The notes under the pieces were generated by a model, which saw only the letters and a list, made by a program, of their open reading frames with translations, did not search any database and was not told the DNA's origin. Below are positions 60,214 through 64,000 of a stretch of 64,000 nt of DNA, piece by piece. Position 1 is the first letter of the stretch; every line of letters starts with the position of its first letter. The position numbers and the translations under genes were made by a program. Origin of the DNA: Rhodococcus pyridinivorans (GTDB taxonomy: Bacteria; Actinomycetota; Actinomycetes; Mycobacteriales; Mycobacteriaceae); the NCBI RefSeq assembly GCF_900105195.1, contig NZ_FNRX01000002.1, positions 2,976,001 to 3,040,000 on the forward strand, given 5' to 3'.

Positions 60214-60528
60214 GTGCCATCAACGTCCGTGTCCGTGAAAGCCGCACGCAAGCGGCTCGGTGAGCTGGTCCGGGAGGTCAACGACGAGACCGTCGCCGTC
60301 GAGATCGTCGGCAAACGCGGCACGGGCGTCCTGATCTCCAAGGACCGCTATGCGGCGCTGCAGGAGGCAACCTTCCTGCTCCGCTCCCCCGAACTAATGG
60401 ACAGCCTGCGCCGGGAGATGCAACGTTCGCTCGAGGCCGCCGCGTCGACGGGCCGGCGGCAGCCGCCGGCTGCTCGCCGGCGCGCGAAGAACAAGAAGAA
60501 GCGCAAGAAACGGCGGCGCGCCCGTTGA
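60214..60528 (+). CDS. Phd/YefM-like antitoxin-family protein with polybasic tail
   Basis: The 104-residue protein has the Phd/YefM N-terminal fold: TSVSVKAARKRLGELVREVN, then VAVEIVGKRGTGVLISKDRY and AALQEATFLLRSPELMDSLR. It ends in about 30 residues dominated by Arg and Lys (ARRRAKNKKKRKKRRRAR). No RelE, Doc or other toxin gene is adjacent, so it is an orphan. The tail replaces the toxin-binding acidic helix usual in YefM and suggests nucleic-acid binding. GTG 60214 was chosen because of GGAG 9 bases ahead and because upstream codons are repeat-derived. Confidence 0.8.
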   Translation: MPSTSVSVKAARKRLGELVREVNDETVAVEIVGKRGTGVLISKDRYAALQEATFLLRSPELMDSLRREMQRSLEAAASTGRRQPPAARRRAKNKKKRKKRRRAR

Positions 60529-60544
60529 CCGTCTCCATCCCGTA

Positions 60545-60589
60545 CATCTGCACACCGCCGCCGAGCACTGCGGCCGGGCGGTGCAGATG
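60545..60589 (+). terminator. Terminator of Phd-like gene
   Basis: CATCTGCAC-A-CCGCC pairs with GGCGGTGCAGATG (one bulge) 17 bases after the stop. Confidence 0.65.
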
Positions 60590-60750
60590 CCGGAAGTCTC
60601 GCCGCGAGGCGGTGAAAGCGGTCGTCCAGCTCGCCGATCCCGCGGCCGCCTCCGACGCGAACTCGCCACCTGCAAGTACCCGACCGGAGTCGAGTTCGTG
60701 CGTAACCGGCCGCGCGATCCGACCCGCACCCGACTGGTCCAGATTTGACC

Positions 60751-60804
60751 GAGACCGGTGTTGTTCGCGAAATCCGTTGGGAACTCGCGAACAACACCGG
60801 TCTC
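60751..60804 (-). terminator. Terminator of selO
   Basis: GAGACCGGTGTTGTTCGCGA and its exact reverse complement form a 20-base stem with a 14-base loop, 21 bases past the selO stop. It may work in both directions. The sequence between this and the preceding terminator (60590-60750) has no recognised feature. Confidence 0.85.
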
Positions 60805-60824
60805 GATTCGTCAGTATCGGGCGG

Positions 60825-62333
60825 TCAGGTGCCGCAGAAGGTCCGGAAGGACTCGGCGAACGAACGCGGTGCGGGCGAGACATATTCGTTCCACTCGGCA
60901 CGCGCCTCGAAGGGGTGTGTGACGACCTCGAGCAGCTTCGCGAACGGTTCGAGGTCGCCGCCGGTCGCTGCCTTCAGCGCGGCGTCGACCTGATGATTGC
61001 GCGGGATGTACAGCGGGTTGACGCGGTCCATCGCCTCCGCCCTCTCCCCCGCTGCCCGGTCGTCCTGCTCGGCCGCGGCGTGCCAGCGTTCGAGCCACGG
61101 CGCCGAGCGCTCACGCGGCACGAGTCCGTCGAGGGGTGCCGGATTGCCGCGCAGTTCGTCGGCGAGGGCACGGAAGGTCACCGTCCAGTCGGCGCGGTGC
61201 TCTTCCAGCAGCGTCAGCAGATCGTCGACCAGTTCCTGATCGAGAGAGTCTTCTGGAAGACCGAGTTTGACGGCCAGACCGGACCGGTAGTGCCGCTCGT
61301 AGCGGGTGTCGAAACTGTCCAGAACAGCGGTGACCGCGGCGATCGCCGCATCCGGAGTCGAATCCACGAGTCTGAGCAGGGTTTCGGCGAAACGCGCCAG
61401 ATTCCACTTCAGGACGGCGGGCTGGTTGCCGAACGCATAGCGCCCGCTGTGGTCGATGGAACTGAACACCGCCGCCGGATCGAAGGCGTCGACGAAGGCG
61501 CACGGACCGTAGTCGATGGTCTGTCCCGAGATGGTGGTGTTGTCGGTGTTCATCACCCCGTGGACGAAACCGACGAGCATCCACTGCGCCACCAGCGACG
61601 CCTGCGCTTCGACCACGGCGGTGAACAGTCCCAGGTAGCGGTTGTTCTCGCCGGTCTCCGGCAAGTCGAGCAGGTCCGGGTAGTGCCGGCCGATCGCGTG
61701 GTCGGCGAGTGCACGCACGACCTCTCCCTGCCGCGCCGCGAACTCGAAGGTCCCCACCCGCAGGTGGCTGGCCGCGACACGGGCCAGCACCGCGCCGGGC
61801 TCGGCACCCTCGCGGTGGACCGGCCGACCGGTCGCCACCACCGACAATGAACGGGTGGTCGGAATGCCGAGGGCGTGCATGGCCTCGCTCACCACATACT
61901 CGCGCAGCATCGGCCCGACGACCGCGAACCCGTCCCCACCCCGGGAGAACGGAGTGGGACCCGAACCCTTGAGATGCAGATCGACGCGGCCACCGTCCGC
62001 GTCGACGAGTTCACCGAGCAACAACGCCCGACCGTCGCCGAGCAGCGGAGCGTATCCGCCGAACTGGTGCCCGGCATAGGCCATCGCGACCGGCTTGGCA
62101 CCCGCCGGCACCTCCGCGCCGGTCAGGACGGCAACCCCGTCGGCGCTGCGCAGCGACGCCACGTCCAGTCCCAGCGACACCGCGAGGTTCTCGTTGAGCG
62201 CGAGCAGTTCCGGGTCGGGGGCCTCGGCGCCCTGCCACGGCACCGATAATCCGCTCAATTCGTCGGCGAAGGAACTGCCGAGACCGGATATCGTGGTGTT
62301 CGTGCCGACGGGGAAATCCGGAATCGCAGTCAT
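60825..62333 (-). CDS. selO: SelO family protein adenylyltransferase (YdiU)
   Basis: SelO is a pseudokinase-fold enzyme that transfers AMP from ATP to protein Ser/Thr/Tyr and is linked to redox stress. The 502-residue protein has family segments [95 protein letters not shown] (the catalytic-loop equivalent), [20 protein letters not shown] and [14 protein letters not shown]. The C-terminal Cys near the end (RTFCGT) matches the position of the selenocysteine or Cys in other SelO proteins. ATG 62333 was chosen; the longer frame runs over the divergent gene. Confidence 0.95.
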   Translation of the reverse strand: MTAIPDFPVGTNTTISGLGSSFADELSGLSVPWQGAEAPDPELLALNENLAVSLGLDVASLRSADGVAVLTGAEVPAGAKPVAMAYAGHQFGGYAPLLGDGRALLLGELVDADGGRVDLHLKGSGPTPFSRGGDGFAVVGPMLREYVVSEAMHALGIPTTRSLSVVATGRPVHREGAEPGAVLARVAASHLRVGTFEFAARQGEVVRALADHAIGRHYPDLLDLPETGENNRYLGLFTAVVEAQASLVAQWMLVGFVHGVMNTDNTTISGQTIDYGPCAFVDAFDPAAVFSSIDHSGRYAFGNQPAVLKWNLARFAETLLRLVDSTPDAAIAAVTAVLDSFDTRYERHYRSGLAVKLGLPEDSLDQELVDDLLTLLEEHRADWTVTFRALADELRGNPAPLDGLVPRERSAPWLERWHAAAEQDDRAAGERAEAMDRVNPLYIPRNHQVDAALKAATGGDLEPFAKLLEVVTHPFEARAEWNEYVSPAPRSFAESFRTFCGT

Positions 62334-62350
62334 CCTTCGAGGGTAACCGT

Positions 62351-63979
62351 GTGACACCGACGCATGTCGCGGGCGAGGGAAACGCCGGTGGGGCCCGGTC
62401 ACCGGCGGCGCATCATTCCGCCCCGGACCGGGTATCCGCCCCCGTGCACACCGACCCGGACGATCCTCGCCGTCCCATCCGGCGGATCCAGGTCCGCGAC
62501 GTCGCCGAGCACCTCCGCGATGTCCTGCGATCCGGACCAGCGGACCGGCACGACCATGTGATCACCGGCATCAGCGACGATTCCCGGACGGTGCGCCCCG
62601 GCGATCTGTACGTAGCGCTACCCGGACACCACGCCCACGGCCTGGACTTCGAGGCCGAAGCCGCTACCCACGGTGCGGTCGCGGTACTCAGCGACCGGCC
62701 GTCACGCCTTCTACCCACGTTCGTCGTCGATCGACCGCGCGACGTGGTCGGCCCGTTGGCGTCGTGGATCCTCGGGCACCCCTCTCACGACTTGCAGGTC
62801 CACGGCATCACCGGCACCAACGGCAAGACGAGCGCGACCTATCTCCTCGACACCGCACTCGCGGCCACCGGCGTGGTGACCGGCATGATCGGCGGGGTCG
62901 TCGTGCGCGGTCCGGCCGGCACACGACCCGCGACCCGCACCACCCCCGAGGCCGCGGTCGTGCACCGCACGCTTGCCGAGTTCCGTGACCAGGGCGTGCA
63001 GGCGGTGACGCTCGAGGTGTCCTCGCACGGCATCAGTCAGGGCCGCGTCGACGGCGTGCGGTTCCGTACCGTCGCCTTCACCAATCTCGGGCCCGACCAC
63101 CTCGACTTCCACCACACGATGGAGCAGTACTTCGCCGCCAAGGCGGCACTGTTCACCGCCGACCGCACGCAGACGGCCGTGGTGAACATCGACGACGAGT
63201 ACGGGCGACGTCTGGCGGCCTCCGTCGACGTGCCGCTGTGGACGCACTCGACCTGCGATGCCCGCGCCGACGTGTACGCGGACTCGATCCGGTGCGATCT
63301 CCACGGCACCTGCTTCACCGTGCACACGCCGGCCGGGAGTGCGCCGGTGCGACTGTCGCTGCTCGGACCACACCAGGTGGCCAATGCGCTGACGGCGCTC
63401 ACCTCGGTGGCCGCCGTCGACGGCGACGTCCTGCAGGCCGCAGCGGGTCTGGAGACCCTCGCGGGTGTGCCCGGCCGGCTCGAACGCGTCGACGCCGGTG
63501 AGGGTGTTCTCGCGCTCGTGGACTACATGCACAACACGTCCGGGCAACGCGAACTGTTGCCCTTCCTCCGGTCGCTCGCCCCCGAGCGGCGACTGGTCCT
63601 CGTGATCAGCGCGACCGGAGAACGTGACCCCGGCAAGCGATTTCCGCTCGGGCACACCGCCGCGACCTACGCCGACGTGGTGGTCGTGACCGACGACAGT
63701 CCCCTCTCGGAGGACCCGCGTGTGCTCAGGGATGCGGTCGCCGAAGGGGCCTTCGCAGCGCGCAGCGCCCGCGTCGTCGTCGAGGCCGACCGACGTCGCG
63801 CGTTCGATATCGCCGTCGCCCACACCGGCCCTGGAGACGTCGTCGTCGTGGCCGGACGCGGATGCGAGCCACGCCTGGTCTCCGGGGACACGGTGCAGGT
63901 GTTCGACGACCGGGACGAACTGCGGCGCGCACTGCACCGCACGCACCGGAGGTCCACCTCGCGCGTGCCCCGCTGCTGA
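62351..63979 (+). CDS. MurE-like Mur ligase of altered specificity
   Basis: The 542-residue protein has all three Mur ligase domains: the N-terminal MurE-type domain ([20 protein letters not shown]), the ATPase domain ([21 protein letters not shown]-loop 155-160; [40 protein letters not shown] with the carbamoylated Lys near 263) and the C-terminal domain ([12 protein letters not shown]). Genuine diaminopimelate-adding MurE has DNPR in the C-terminal domain; here the place reads [13 protein letters not shown]. The usual VDYAHTP is VDYMHNTSG. It lies outside any cell-division cluster, so it is probably a paralogue. A GTG at 62444 is an alternative start. The accepted substrate is unknown. Confidence 0.85.
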   Translation: MTPTHVAGEGNAGGARSPAAHHSAPDRVSAPVHTDPDDPRRPIRRIQVRDVAEHLRDVLRSGPADRHDHVITGISDDSRTVRPGDLYVALPGHHAHGLDFEAEAATHGAVAVLSDRPSRLLPTFVVDRPRDVVGPLASWILGHPSHDLQVHGITGTNGKTSATYLLDTALAATGVVTGMIGGVVVRGPAGTRPATRTTPEAAVVHRTLAEFRDQGVQAVTLEVSSHGISQGRVDGVRFRTVAFTNLGPDHLDFHHTMEQYFAAKAALFTADRTQTAVVNIDDEYGRRLAASVDVPLWTHSTCDARADVYADSIRCDLHGTCFTVHTPAGSAPVRLSLLGPHQVANALTALTSVAAVDGDVLQAAAGLETLAGVPGRLERVDAGEGVLALVDYMHNTSGQRELLPFLRSLAPERRLVLVISATGERDPGKRFPLGHTAATYADVVVVTDDSPLSEDPRVLRDAVAEGAFAARSARVVVEADRRRAFDIAVAHTGPGDVVVVAGRGCEPRLVSGDTVQVFDDRDELRRALHRTHRRSTSRVPRC

Positions 63980-64000
63980 GGACTGCCGGGTTCCTAGGCC

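Overview
The window is high-GC DNA (GTG starts common, long spurious open frames on the opposite strands) from a mycolate-type actinomycete. A Rhodococcus or close relative fits best: WhiB, PucR and WYL regulators, a monomeric isocitrate dehydrogenase, malate:quinone oxidoreductase, a DinB-type thiol-dependent protein and many oxidative catabolic genes. No rRNA, tRNA, CRISPR array, insertion sequence or phage gene was recognised. All assignments come from reading the sequence; no database search was run.

Layout. 1-2962: end of a urease accessory operon (ureF partial, ureG, ureD) running into a fused nickel-uptake protein (CbiM/NikM plus PDGLE domain) and a strong terminator. 3.0-5.2 kb: DUF899 protein, RibD-like reductase, secreted GH19 muralytic enzyme. 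5.9-7.0 kb: rsgA broken by an in-frame TAG and a frameshift. 7.1-18.7 kb: methyltransferase, lactate 2-monooxygenase-like enzyme, MerR/membrane-protein operon with a textbook MerR operator, pirin, cupin/DUF1304 operon divergent from a LuxR regulator, nitronate monooxygenase with PadR, and icd. 19.3-25.4 kb: secreted cupin, several gene remnants (HugZ/DUF2470, phosphotransferase, LuxR tail), a CYP102-like P450 without reductase, a zinc-ribbon protein and a membrane-anchored Hsp70-like protein. 25.4-32.6 kb: DinB/WYL pair, old yellow enzyme, mqo/LysR pair, aldehyde dehydrogenase.

32.7-45.4 kb holds the most coherent pathway. It has a large FAD/Fe-S 2-hydroxyacid oxidoreductase with a semialdehyde dehydrogenase, a FadR-type GntR regulator, a translationally coupled MHS transporter / split transketolase operon, and a divergent TIM-barrel isomerase / SDR operon. 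Palindromes with a TGTYRACA core lie before the oxidoreductase, before gntR and between the two divergent operons, so one regulon is likely. The substrate is unknown. A flavin monooxygenase and an SRPBCC gene sit inside this stretch but carry different upstream repeats.

45.5-50.8 kb: WhiB, GlsB-like membrane protein, an internally deleted DUF925 gene, HxlR/RidA pair, DUF35 protein, esterase, PucR regulator. 50.9-58.0 kb: three coupled genes matching JetA, JetB and JetC of a type II Wadjet (SMC-like) anti-plasmid system, with the JetD nuclease missing. 58.1-64.0 kb: secreted GH5 enzyme, FMN-binding protein, an orphan Phd/YefM-like protein with a polybasic tail, SelO, and a MurE-like ligase lacking the diaminopimelate motif.

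Two themes stand out. There is an unusually high number of broken or clipped genes (rsgA, DUF2236, HugZ, phosphotransferase, LuxR, DUF925, possibly jetD). There are also many well-formed palindromic operators and hairpins, including a 66-bp palindrome present twice, each time between convergent genes.
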